A program made the translations under genes and the position numbers. The notes under the pieces are model-generated. The model was not told the origin of the DNA. It worked only from the letters and a program-made list of their open reading frames with translations, and did not search any database. From the NCBI GenBank assembly GCA_965220075.1, contig OZ244806.1, forward strand, positions 1,364,001 through 1,428,000: a stretch of 64,000 nt of DNA, in the 5' to 3' direction. Shown piece after piece: positions 9,252 through 17,662 of this stretch; positions within the stretch are counted from its first letter, which is position 1, and every line of letters starts with the position of its first letter. Origin of the DNA: G965220075 sp965220075. GTDB lineage: Bacteria; Chloroflexota; UBA11872.

Positions 9252-9754
9252 TCAGCCGTCTAACATCAGGGTGTCGCGCACCCACTTGGGAAGGTCTTCG
9301 ATGTCCATCATGTCGGTCGGCTTCTTAGTCAGCATGTACGTCACACTCTGCCCTTCCGCCATGCGCACGAGACGGCCAGCTTCGTTTTCGGAAACCGCAC
9401 CTTTCCGCCACGCGCGGAACATGATGGCCGCCGGGCGCACGCCGAGGCACAGCAAGTACTGTAGTCCCTGTCGAGTCGAATATGGTTGAACTGAAACGCC
9501 CCGCCGACATCCTCAGACGCCGTCTTGAGTTCGAAACGCTTGCCCGCAATCATCAAGTCCCATTCCTTGACACGAGATTCGCTCTGAGAGACTGGTATCG
9601 CAAATTCTTTCAGATATCGATAGACAAACTCCTCGCCGATGTCTCCCCGATTTGTGTTGGCGACTCGACGAAACGACTCCAACGGAGAACCCGTCCAGAT
9701 CGTCTTTGGCGTGTGTCGCCGTATGACCTCCTGCATAAGCGCAAGAGCGCTCAT
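9252..9754 (-). pseudogene. Restriction endonuclease (PD-(D/E)XK type), single frameshift
   Basis: The N-terminal part contains GDIGEEFVYRYLKE and the catalytic pattern EWDLMIAGKRFELKTA, a D...ExK signature. Around 9470 the frame changes at DRDY; the other frame continues YLLCLGVRPAAIMFRAWRKG and ends in LPKWVRDTLMLDG. Together they make about 167 residues. Its ATG overlaps the methyltransferase stop (ATGA), showing translational coupling. This is the cutting half of a type II restriction-modification system, inactive if the frameshift is real. One missing base would restore it. Confidence 0.75.
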
Positions 9755-10551
9755 TCAGGCGCGGTCCAGATCCGGCTTGTTCCCCCACGCTTCCAGAACA
9801 CGAGAAAGTAGGAATGGTTCTTCCGCGCGTGAACCTGTCTTGTTGTCCGGCTGACTCCGGGTCGATTGCTGCGCATAATGACAAATAGATCTTCTGCTAC
9901 AAAACTAATATTCTCGTATTTCTGGATGATCGTAATATGGGTAAACCTCTGCCTATTCGAGCGTACTTTGTCCTGGCATTTTACGATCAGTACACCTCGA
10001 TCTCGCAGGACTCTGTGCGCTTCATCGCCCGCCTCGGCGTATAGTTCCAGTACGGCTTCGTGATATTTGCTCCCGGTTTGGTTGCCTGTGCCATTGTTTC
10101 TGTAATAGTCCTCGTAGGGCCGCTGGCTCGAATATGCGGTGCCACCTGGCGAATGCATATAAGGAGGATCGAGAACCACGCAGTCCAAGTCGCCGGAGCC
10201 ATACGGCAGATCGCGGCAATCAACGCCGTCCGCCAGATCAGTCGCTAGGAGACGATACTTGTCGGGCGGAATATGTCTCCAAAAGACGCCTTTGCCAAAG
10301 GTAACGTCTGCAACAACGCTGCCAGGTGCAACGTAGAGATCAAGGATCTCGGGAAATACAACCTCGTTGCTCGCGCTATATGCACTGAGAACGAGATTAT
10401 TCGTCGGAAAACCGTTGCGTACAACTCTTTTGCCGGTAGGCTTGAATTCTCGTTCCCAAGCGAGACTCATGCTATTGCCCAGTAACGCGGTCTGTGGCGC
10501 CCAGTCTCGCACGCAGTTGCACGAGGGGTCGGGCAACTGCCGCAGGCGCAT
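9751..10551 (-). CDS. Type II DNA methyltransferase (DPPY)
   Basis: A 266-residue amino-methyltransferase. SAM motif I reads ADVTFGKGVFW (about residues 95-105) and catalytic motif IV reads VVLDPPYMH (about 138), an arrangement used by N6-adenine or N4-cytosine enzymes. It methylates the site cut by the overlapping nuclease. The start is uncertain: the ATG at 10551 gives a Cys-containing extension (PDPSCNCVRDWAPQ), while the ATG at 10470 begins just before the domain. GC is lower than that of the flanking housekeeping genes. Confidence 0.85.
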   Translation of the reverse strand: MRLRQLPDPSCNCVRDWAPQTALLGNSMSLAWEREFKPTGKRVVRNGFPTNNLVLSAYSASNEVVFPEILDLYVAPGSVVADVTFGKGVFWRHIPPDKYRLLATDLADGVDCRDLPYGSGDLDCVVLDPPYMHSPGGTAYSSQRPYEDYYRNNGTGNQTGSKYHEAVLELYAEAGDEAHRVLRDRGVLIVKCQDKVRSNRQRFTHITIIQKYENISFVAEDLFVIMRSNRPGVSRTTRQVHARKNHSYFLVFWKRGGTSRIWTAPE

Positions 10552-10685
10552 CTCGGCGATGGTGTCGGATGATGCTCCCCGATCTGCTGCGAGGATTTAC
10601 GGTCATGGTATCCGACCGTCTTCTGACGGTGTAGGTCTTCCTGCCGGTCCCTGCGCACAGCATCCGTCGATGGTTCGGGCGTCGG

Positions 10686-11015
10686 TCACGGTCGTCCGGC
10701 GTGACGGGTGGAGGGACCGCGCCGCGGCTCTAGGCGCTCCCGGGGCCTGTCGGGAGTTCGCCGGACAGAGGCTTGCGCCGGCGCGGACGGCAGCAACTCG
10801 ACCCCGCGCGCGGCGCCGATGGACCGCCGCGGCGTCTCGATGGCGAGGTCGAGCGTCATCATGCGGCGCGGGCACGTGGCGCACGCGCCCGTGAGCTCCA
10901 GCCGCAGGTAGCCGTCTGGCGTGGCGCCCAGGTACCGCAGCCCGTCACCGTCAACGGCCATCTGCGCGGCTGCCTGCGACAAGACCTGCGCCACCGCCGC
11001 CGGCGCGCCGTTCAC
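10686..11015 (-). CDS. NifU-like Fe-S scaffold domain protein
   Basis: A 109-residue protein whose first 80 residues form a NifU C-terminal-type domain: VAQVLSQAAAQMAVDGDGL, then LELTGACATCPRRMMTLDLA with the CxxC that holds a transient Fe-S cluster. The last 35 residues are Arg/Pro-rich and may not be conserved. The GTG start overlaps the stop of the gamma-glutamyltransferase gene (GTGA), so the two are translationally coupled. Its role is probably cluster delivery to an unidentified target. Confidence 0.7.
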   Translation of the reverse strand: MNGAPAAVAQVLSQAAAQMAVDGDGLRYLGATPDGYLRLELTGACATCPRRMMTLDLAIETPRRSIGAARGVELLPSAPAQASVRRTPDRPRERLEPRRGPSTRHAGRP

Positions 11016-12700
11016 CAGGCGCGCGCCTCCGCCGCGTGGAAGGTGTCCACTCCGCCCAGCAGCGACCCGTCCGGCCCGGCCAGAATCGCCACCGGGCTGG
11101 CGAACGCCGACTGCTCCGGATAGGGCGGCAACTGCACTTCCCAGCCGCGGGCCCGCAGGTCCTCGATCACCGCGTCGCCGAGCCGGACATCGGCGGTGAC
11201 CCATGGCGTGCTGCCGTCGACCCGCGGTGCATCCACGGCTTCCTGCGCGCCCATCTGGTGGTCGACAACGTGGGAAACGAGCTGCGAGACGCAGTTGGTG
11301 ATCCGGCGGCCGCCGGACGCGCCCACCGCCAGCAGCGGGTGCCCGTCCCGCAGGACGATGGCGGGCGTCATGTTGTTGAGGCCGAACGTGCGCGGCCGCA
11401 AGGAATTCGGCTGCCCCGGTCGCGGGTCGAACCACCACATCCCGTCGTTCCAGCAGATGCCGGTGCCGCCCGGGACGATCTCCGACCCCCAGGCCCCGCC
11501 GAGGGTGTTGGTCAGCGACACGAACGTGCCCTCGCCGTCCGCCGTGCACAGATGCGTGGTGGACGTGTCGCCCTTCTGTCGTTCGAGGTTGCGGTCGGAC
11601 GCCATGTAGGCCCACGGGTCGCCCGAGCTGTCGGCCGGTGGGGCATGCCGCGGATCGATCAGCGCCGCTCGCTCCCGCGCGTGCGCCTTGCTGGTGAGCT
11701 CAGCCCACGGCGCGTCGACGATGGCCGGATCGCCCATGTGCGCGAACCGGTCCACCTGCGCCAGCCGCGACGCCCAGAGAAAGGCGTGCAGCCGGTCCGC
11801 GTCGGTCTGCGCCCCGGACCCGTCGCACGCCTGCTCGAAGTTGTTGAGCGTGGCGATGGTCGTCGGTCCCGCGCCTCCCGGTCCTGGCGTGACCACGGTC
11901 GTGTCGCGATACCCCGTCTCGAGCGGCTGCATCACCCAGGCGCGGTATTGCGCCAGGTCATCGCGGCGCAGCGCGCCGCCGTTGGCGATGCAGTCGTCCG
12001 CGATGGCCTGGGCAAGGTCGCCCTGGTAGAAGGCGTCTGGACCCTCCCGGGCCACGGCGTCCAAACTGTCGGCAAGCTCCGGCTGCACCAGCAGCGGCGT
12101 CTCGCCCACCTCGGCGCGCGGCGGCCCGCCGTCGGCGTAGTAGATGCGCCCGAGCTCCGCGTGGCGGCGCGCGGCGGCGGTGTGGCGGCCCATCTGCAGC
12201 AGGTCGAACCACGTCAGCCGCGACCCGCGGCGCGCCAGCTCCACCGCCGGCTCCACCAGCGTGCGCCACGGCAGCCGGCCGTGCCGCCGGTGGAGCAGCG
12301 CCAGGCCGGCGACGGCGCCGGGAATTGACATCGCCGACCACCCGACCAGGTTCGCGTCGTCCACCACGCCGGGCCAGAGAAATCCGCCGACCGCCTCCCG
12401 GCCGTCCAGCGGATACCGGTCGGGCGTGGCCAGCGCCGGGGCTTGCATGGGAAAGGCGATCACGTCGGCTCCGGCGGGTCCCGCCACGACGGCATATCCG
12501 CCGCCGCCGATGCCGCTTGACCACGGCTCGGCCACGCCAACCGCGAAGGCCGCCGCAACCGCCGCGTCCACCGCATTCCCCCCGGCCCGCAGCGTGTCCA
12601 GGCCGACGCCGCTGGCCTCGGGATGCTTGGTGGCGACCAGGCCGCGCGACCCCTGAGCCTCGGACTTTCGGAGCGAGAGCTGCGTGCGCGCGGGATCCAT
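11012..12700 (-). CDS. ggt: Gamma-glutamyltransferase
   Basis: A 562-residue Ntn-hydrolase that removes or transfers gamma-glutamyl groups from glutathione and related peptides. The autoprocessing site is in GDTSTTHLCTADG near residue 383, where the Thr before Thr-His would become the N-terminal nucleophile of the small subunit. Large-subunit motifs include GLDTLRAGGNAVDAAVA (34-50) and SGIGGGGYAVV (62-72), and NTLGGAWGSEIVPGG follows in the small subunit. No signal peptide is apparent at the N terminus, so it may be cytoplasmic. The ATG overlaps the prs stop (TGATG), placing it in the same operon. Confidence 0.9.
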   Translation of the reverse strand: MDPARTQLSLRKSEAQGSRGLVATKHPEASGVGLDTLRAGGNAVDAAVAAAFAVGVAEPWSSGIGGGGYAVVAGPAGADVIAFPMQAPALATPDRYPLDGREAVGGFLWPGVVDDANLVGWSAMSIPGAVAGLALLHRRHGRLPWRTLVEPAVELARRGSRLTWFDLLQMGRHTAAARRHAELGRIYYADGGPPRAEVGETPLLVQPELADSLDAVAREGPDAFYQGDLAQAIADDCIANGGALRRDDLAQYRAWVMQPLETGYRDTTVVTPGPGGAGPTTIATLNNFEQACDGSGAQTDADRLHAFLWASRLAQVDRFAHMGDPAIVDAPWAELTSKAHARERAALIDPRHAPPADSSGDPWAYMASDRNLERQKGDTSTTHLCTADGEGTFVSLTNTLGGAWGSEIVPGGTGICWNDGMWWFDPRPGQPNSLRPRTFGLNNMTPAIVLRDGHPLLAVGASGGRRITNCVSQLVSHVVDHQMGAQEAVDAPRVDGSTPWVTADVRLGDAVIEDLRARGWEVQLPPYPEQSAFASPVAILAGPDGSLLGGVDTFHAAEARAW

Positions 12701-13657
12701 CAGTCGACCGCGGCTCCCGCGAACAACGCGCTTACCGATTCGCCGGTGTGGATACGCCGGATCGCCTCGGCTAGCAGGGGGGCGACCGGAAGCACGCGAA
12801 TCTTGCCCTGGGGGCGGCCCGGCTCCAGCGGGATGCTGTCGGTCACCACCATCTCTTCGAGCGGAGACTCCTCCACCAGTTCATAGGCTTCTTCAGTGAA
12901 CACCGGGTGGACGCAGGCGGCATAGATGGCACGCGGGCTCTTGCTTCATGATTTCACGCAAGCCCTCGCGTACCGACTGTCCGGTCACGACCTCGTCTTC
13001 CACGTAGAGCACGGTTCGTCCACGCACATCGCCGACCAGCCCGCGAACCATAACCTCGGACGTGATGGGGTCGCGAAACTTGTCGAGCACGGCCAGCGGG
13101 GCCCGCAGACGCCGCGCGCACTCGCTGGCGGTCTTGATGCGTCCGGTATCGCCGCCGACCACCAGATCGTCGAATCCACAGTCCGCGAAGTAGCTGGTGA
13201 GCAGCGGCATCCCCGTCAGGTGGTCGCTGGGGATGCTGAAGAATCCGCCGATCTGGTCGGCGTGCAGGTCCAGGGTGAGCACGCGGTCGGCACCGGCCGT
13301 CGCCAGCAGGTCGGCGACCAGGCGCGCCGTGATCGCCACCTGCGGCTGGTCCTTCTTGTCGGACCGCATGTAGGGGAAATACGGCACCACGGCAGTCACC
13401 CGTGCAGCCGAGGCGCGGCGCAACGCGTCGATCGTGATGAAGAGCTCCATCACCGACTGGTTGACCGGCCGGCGCGAGGTCTGGACAACGAACACGTCGG
13501 CCTCGCGCACGTTCTCCAGCACGCGGACAAAGGTGTTGTCGTTGCCGTACTCGAAGATCTCAATCGCGCCGGGCTCGCAGCCAATCTCGCGGCAAATGCC
13601 TTGTGCCAGCGCGGGGTGCCCGCGGCAACCAAAAACCATCAATCCGTTGTTCTGCAC
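12700..13657 (-). pseudogene. prs: Ribose-phosphate pyrophosphokinase, single frameshift near the C terminus
   Basis: It makes PRPP from ribose 5-phosphate and ATP. Visible motifs are SRRPVNQSVMELF, the catalytic-loop region YFPYMRSDKKDQP, DLHADQIGGFF and a PRPP-loop region VLYVEDEVVTGQS. The last departs from the usual DD-x-x-x-TGGT pattern, which may mean a diverged paralogue. Near 12930 the frame shifts at REIMKQEPA; the other frame continues AIYAACVHPVFTEEAYELVE to a stop at 12700. One base of error would restore a protein of about 318 residues. A GTG at 13657 downstream of GAGGGGG is taken as start; the ATG at 13639 is an alternative. Confidence 0.8.
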
Positions 13658-13686
13658 GCTCAAACGCCCCCTCGGAGATCCATCCG

Positions 13687-14124
13687 TCAGCGGATCGGGT
13701 CGTAGCACACGGTGACCGGGATGGGGCTATGGCGCAGCACGTGCGTGGCGGTGAATCCCAGATCGCACTCGTGCTGTCCCAGGAAGCGGTGGGCGCCGAC
13801 CACGATCGACGCCGCGTCGTGGCGCAGCGCCGCGGCGATGATCGCCGTGGAGGCCGCGCGCGCTTGGCACACCTCGGTTTCCACCTTCACCCGGCGTTCG
13901 CCCACATGCGCCTCGGCCGCCGCCAGCACCGCCTCGGCCCGCACCATCGCCTGCTCATCCGACGTTTCGAGCGGCCGCTGATGCCCGACTTCAATCACGT
14001 TCAGCAGGAGCAGTGACCGCCGCTTGCGTCGGGCGAGCAGCGCCGCCGTGCCAGTGACGGCTTCGTCCACATGCCCGCCGTTGACCGCGGCGGCGACTGG
14101 TCCGTGCCCGTCCACGCTGGCCAC
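13687..14124 (-). CDS. Universal stress protein (UspA-like)
   Basis: A 145-residue single USP domain. The N-terminal strand reads GPVAAAVNGGHVDEAVTGTA, and the C-terminal ATP-binding pattern GAHRFLGQHECDLGFTATHV resembles G-x2-G-x9-G-(S/T), ending in HSPIPVTVCYD. Members respond to stress and often bind ATP. A GTG start is used at 14124 or 14115. It lies just upstream of prs on the same strand. Confidence 0.75.
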   Translation of the reverse strand: MASVDGHGPVAAAVNGGHVDEAVTGTAALLARRKRRSLLLLNVIEVGHQRPLETSDEQAMVRAEAVLAAAEAHVGERRVKVETEVCQARAASTAIIAAALRHDAASIVVGAHRFLGQHECDLGFTATHVLRHSPIPVTVCYDPIR

Positions 14125-14167
14125 CGCCGCCCGTCTACCGCTGAGCGTTGCGCGCTGGTGGCCGCGC

Positions 14168-14434
14168 CTAGGTCATGGCGACCGGCCGCAAGTGCTGATC
14201 CGCGATCAACGCCGGCGCTGGGGAAGCTGTGCACCGGACGGCCCGCTGCGATTCAACTGGCGGGCGATGATGCTGGAGCCCGCGCTTGTCGAGTACATCG
14301 TGGTGCACGAGCTGGCGCACCTGTCGATCAAGAACCACGGGCCTGAATTCCGGGGACCGGTGGCCAGAGCGATGCCGGACGCGCAGCAGAGGCGTCAGCG
14401 GTTGCGTGAAGCGGGGCACCTGCTGCCGCTGTGA
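14168..14434 (+). pseudogene. C-terminal remnant of a YgjP-like metallopeptidase (DUF45)
   Basis: The conserved end of the DUF45/YgjP family is present: DQRRRWGSCAPDGPLRFNW, then VEYIVVHELAHLSIKNHGPE with the zinc-binding HELAH motif, and a PD-x-x-x-R tail. The N-terminal two thirds of the family (about 130 residues) are missing; upstream is the antisense of the USP gene. The 85 or so remaining residues are a fragment left by rearrangement at the edge of the defence operon that follows. Confidence 0.7.
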
Positions 14435-14573
14435 GCGTCGCCCATCTTGACGCCGCCGAGGGTCCCTAGCGCTACAAGGTCTCGTGAGCCCCTATAGTTT
14501 GGAGCATTCGGACTGAGCGTAAGCATATGGGCCGCCGGTTTGGATCGGATTGCAGCGGTTACATGGGTGCGCA

Positions 14574-15803
14574 ATGACTGACGAGGTGAAGTCAACCCTC
14601 GGATGGCTGGACACCAGCGAACATGAACGTCGGTCGGTCCTAGAGCTTGTTTCGGCGCTGAACGAGCCGGGAACGCTCGACGAGCTGGGCATCGGCGCTA
14701 TCCGCGACACGATCGCAGATACGCTCTTTCCCGGTACCAGCACGATCCAGACGCGGGCCCGCTACTTCCTCTTCATCCCCTGGATCCTGCAGATGATCGA
14801 AGCTGGCTCGAGCCGATATGCCGAGGACAGGTCCCGACGGCTTCAGCTTCAGCTCTGCCATGCGCTCGACACGTCTCACGGCCCCAACGACGGAGTGATC
14901 GGTCGAGAGTCGGGAGCGGCGCTCCAGCGGTGGCCTCTGTCGATCTATTGGCTGGGACTGGAGCGGTGGGGAATCCGTCGACACCCTGGATCTATCACGT
15001 CGTACTTCGCATCACTGCGGCGGCCATCCTCATGGCTCCTGCTCGGCCGTGCTCTGGAGGAGCCGGTGGAGGGTCGCCGCGACGAGGCCGTTGACGGCGT
15101 TTGGAGCAATTGGGCCGCTATCCCGGATGCTCCGCGCGACTTCCCTGAAGGCGCGTCTTTTGCGCTCGCCGCCGAGGAGGGACGTTTCCTCCGCGAGCGC
15201 GTCGTTCTCACCCACCCAGAGAGCTTTCTTGCGCACATCCTTCAGAGCAGCAGTGCGGGTGATTCAGATTCTGCAGACTATCCGTGGGACCACCCTGCGG
15301 CCCAGTCAGCGCGGCCATCCGTGCGGGAGTGGCTTCATGACGCCCATCTGTTCAGCCTTGTACACCGGGGTGCGGTGCTTCTCTACAACCTGATGTTGGC
15401 TAGGGAGCTGGAGAACGAGGTCCGTATCGACGAATTCTCCACCGGGCTGGCCGAGTGGTCCGAGTCGATGTCTGCTTCCCGGCCCGATCTGGAGCACTGG
15501 GATCGCGAAGCCATGTGGAGACGGCTGTTGGGCGCAAATCCGCGGCTGCGTCGGCCTACGCGGGAGTTTGCCGACCGCTGGTACGAATTGGCGGCGACGC
15601 AGGCAGTTCAGGCCATCGGCGAACTGCCCGAGGCCCAGCGGCTCATCCGCGAACGAGAGCATGCGCTGAAGAGGGGGCGCGCACGGCTTACATATGCCGA
15701 AGCCCGTGATCGGCGGCAGGGCTATCCGACATCAGAGCGCCTGGAGTTCCGCTGGACCCAGGGTAAGCGGATTACCTCCGACATCTTAGAGGCGCTGGAG
15801 TAA
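14574..15803 (+). CDS. DUF6361 family protein, first gene of a putative defence operon
   Basis: A 409-residue protein. The N-terminal motif LGWLDTSEHERRSVLELVSA, then ELGIGAIRDTIADTLFPGTS and TIQTRARYFLFIPWI, is characteristic of DUF6361, a family of unknown function found with nucleases and helicases. No catalytic motif is obvious. The ATG at 14574 is preferred over a TTG at 14550. The next gene begins 6 bases after the stop. A role in sensing or scaffolding for the PLD and helicase proteins is an inference from context only. Confidence 0.8.
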   Translation: MTDEVKSTLGWLDTSEHERRSVLELVSALNEPGTLDELGIGAIRDTIADTLFPGTSTIQTRARYFLFIPWILQMIEAGSSRYAEDRSRRLQLQLCHALDTSHGPNDGVIGRESGAALQRWPLSIYWLGLERWGIRRHPGSITSYFASLRRPSSWLLLGRALEEPVEGRRDEAVDGVWSNWAAIPDAPRDFPEGASFALAAEEGRFLRERVVLTHPESFLAHILQSSSAGDSDSADYPWDHPAAQSARPSVREWLHDAHLFSLVHRGAVLLYNLMLARELENEVRIDEFSTGLAEWSESMSASRPDLEHWDREAMWRRLLGANPRLRRPTREFADRWYELAATQAVQAIGELPEAQRLIREREHALKRGRARLTYAEARDRRQGYPTSERLEFRWTQGKRITSDILEALE

Positions 15804-15808
15804 GGCGG

Positions 15809-17662
15809 ATGCTCGAACCGGGTCGGCGCCAGATCTTCATGGATACGTTGCGTCCGCCAGATGGGTACGTGCTGGATCGCGCGGTCGGCACGACGTTCAC
15901 GCTGGACCTGATGACGCTCCTGGCAGTCCCGCTCGCGTTCACCTTCCGCGACGCGCAGGACCACGAGGGACAGCTTGCGACGGATCCGCTTTCAGTGCTC
16001 GAGAGCGCGCGTAGGTACGCCGACCGCATCGTCGTGTTCTGTCATGGCGGTCGGACGCGCGTTCCGCGTGCGGGCCAGCCGGCCCTGGCGTTTATTGAGC
16101 AGTCGGTGATTGCGGCATTCCCGCCGCGCAGGAGTCGATTGGGGGCCGTTTTCCATCCCAAGGTGTGGGTGCTGCGCTACAGGGCGCGGGACAACGCAGA
16201 AGATGAACCCATCAGGTACCGCCTCATCTGCCAGTCGCGCAACCTGACCTTTGACGCGTCGTGGGATACGTCGCTCGTGCTGAACGGCGAGTTGGCTCGG
16301 GGACGCGTCCGTGGGTTCTCGGTCAATCGCCCACTGTCGGATTTCATCCGAAGCCTGCCGACGCTGGCATCCGAGCCGGTCTCCAGCGGGCGAGCGGAGA
16401 GCATCAATGTCATCGCCGACGAGCTGCGGAGGGTCCGCTTCGATTCGCCGGAGGGCCTGGAACTAGGCCGGTTCCTGCCTTTCGGCGTCCGTCGCACGAA
16501 TCCTGCGTATCCGGGTCTTGAGCACCGCCCAATTCTGGTGATCTCACCGTTTCTGGATGGTGAGTTTCTTCGGTCGATGGCGCGTCCACGTCCGCGTTCC
16601 GTGCTCATCAGCCGGCGAGAGGCACTGCTGACTGCCCCGGCGCACGCGGTCGGTGAATTTGACGAGGTCTACGCCTTTAGGTCAGGCCTGGAACTGGAGC
16701 CTGAAGACAGCGAGGAATTGCTCCCGCCGCTCGCTGGCCTTCACGCGAAGATCTTTGTGATTGACGACGGGTGGAAGGCCCGCGTGGGCGTGGGGTCGGC
16801 GAACTCAACCGGAGCGGCGCTCGGAAACCCACCCAGGAACGTCGAGTTCATGGTTGAGCTCGTGGGCAGGAAGAGCAAGTGCGGCATCGACGCGCTGCTG
16901 GCCGCACCCAGTCAGGGGGAAGCCGGAACGTTTGGCACTCTGATAGAGCCTTTCGACCCGAACGAGGCCGGAACGATATCCGAGGATGAAACCGAAACCC
17001 AACTGGAACACCTGCTCAATGCCGCAGCCGAGGCCATGGCACGGGTCAAGCTCACAGGAACCGTGGACGACGCAGGCAGTGGCCGGTACAGCTTGCGGCT
17101 GGAACTCGGTGAGCCTCCCGATCTGCCGGCTGAGATTGGGACCGTCACCTGCTGGCCCGCAACGCTCACAGCTGCCCATCAGCGGCCCATCGAGGACGAC
17201 GCGGAGTTCACTGACCTCTCCTTGTACGAACTGTCTGCGTTTCTTGCGATCGAGGTCCGGGCAACGGTGGACGGCAGGTCAAGGGGCAAGCGGTTTGCGC
17301 GCACCATCCGCCTCTCCGGCCTTCCCGAGGACCGGCTGCCGCGGCTAATCGCCAACATGCTGCGCGATCGCGAGCGGTTTATGCAGCTGCTCTGGCTACT
17401 GCTGTCGCCGGACCAGGACATGTCGGTCGGTGAGCTCAGCAAGCTGCTTTCGAACACGCGCGATGGGAGAGACTGGGGCGTCGCGCTGCCCGGACTGCTG
17501 GAGCGAATGCTCGACACTCTTGGGAGCGACCCCGACAAGCTAGACGCCGTAGCTTCGCTACTCGCTGACCTGCGTAAGACAGCGGCTGGCAGGGAGCTTA
17601 TCGGAGCCGACTTCGACGCCGTTTGGAACGCGCTGTGGGCCGTACGAGGGCAGCAAAAATAA
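15809..17662 (+). CDS. Phospholipase D-like (HKD) protein of the DUF6361 operon
   Basis: A 617-residue protein with two HxK motifs of the phospholipase D superfamily: VFHPKVWVLRY near residue 114-124 and LHAKIFVIDDGW near 311-322, the latter followed by GVGSANSTGAALG. Such folds hydrolyse phosphodiesters and often act as nucleases in defence systems. The C-terminal 230 residues are helical and unrecognised. The downstream helicase gene starts inside its last codons, implying a coupled complex. Cytoplasmic; no signal or membrane segment is seen. Confidence 0.85.
   Translation: MLEPGRRQIFMDTLRPPDGYVLDRAVGTTFTLDLMTLLAVPLAFTFRDAQDHEGQLATDPLSVLESARRYADRIVVFCHGGRTRVPRAGQPALAFIEQSVIAAFPPRRSRLGAVFHPKVWVLRYRARDNAEDEPIRYRLICQSRNLTFDASWDTSLVLNGELARGRVRGFSVNRPLSDFIRSLPTLASEPVSSGRAESINVIADELRRVRFDSPEGLELGRFLPFGVRRTNPAYPGLEHRPILVISPFLDGEFLRSMARPRPRSVLISRREALLTAPAHAVGEFDEVYAFRSGLELEPEDSEELLPPLAGLHAKIFVIDDGWKARVGVGSANSTGAALGNPPRNVEFMVELVGRKSKCGIDALLAAPSQGEAGTFGTLIEPFDPNEAGTISEDETETQLEHLLNAAAEAMARVKLTGTVDDAGSGRYSLRLELGEPPDLPAEIGTVTCWPATLTAAHQRPIEDDAEFTDLSLYELSAFLAIEVRATVDGRSRGKRFARTIRLSGLPEDRLPRLIANMLRDRERFMQLLWLLLSPDQDMSVGELSKLLSNTRDGRDWGVALPGLLERMLDTLGSDPDKLDAVASLLADLRKTAAGRELIGADFDAVWNALWAVRGQQK

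Noticed and set aside
11036..12328. 430-codon plus-strand frame
   Set aside because: It is antisense to the intact gamma-glutamyltransferase gene and has no recognisable domain.
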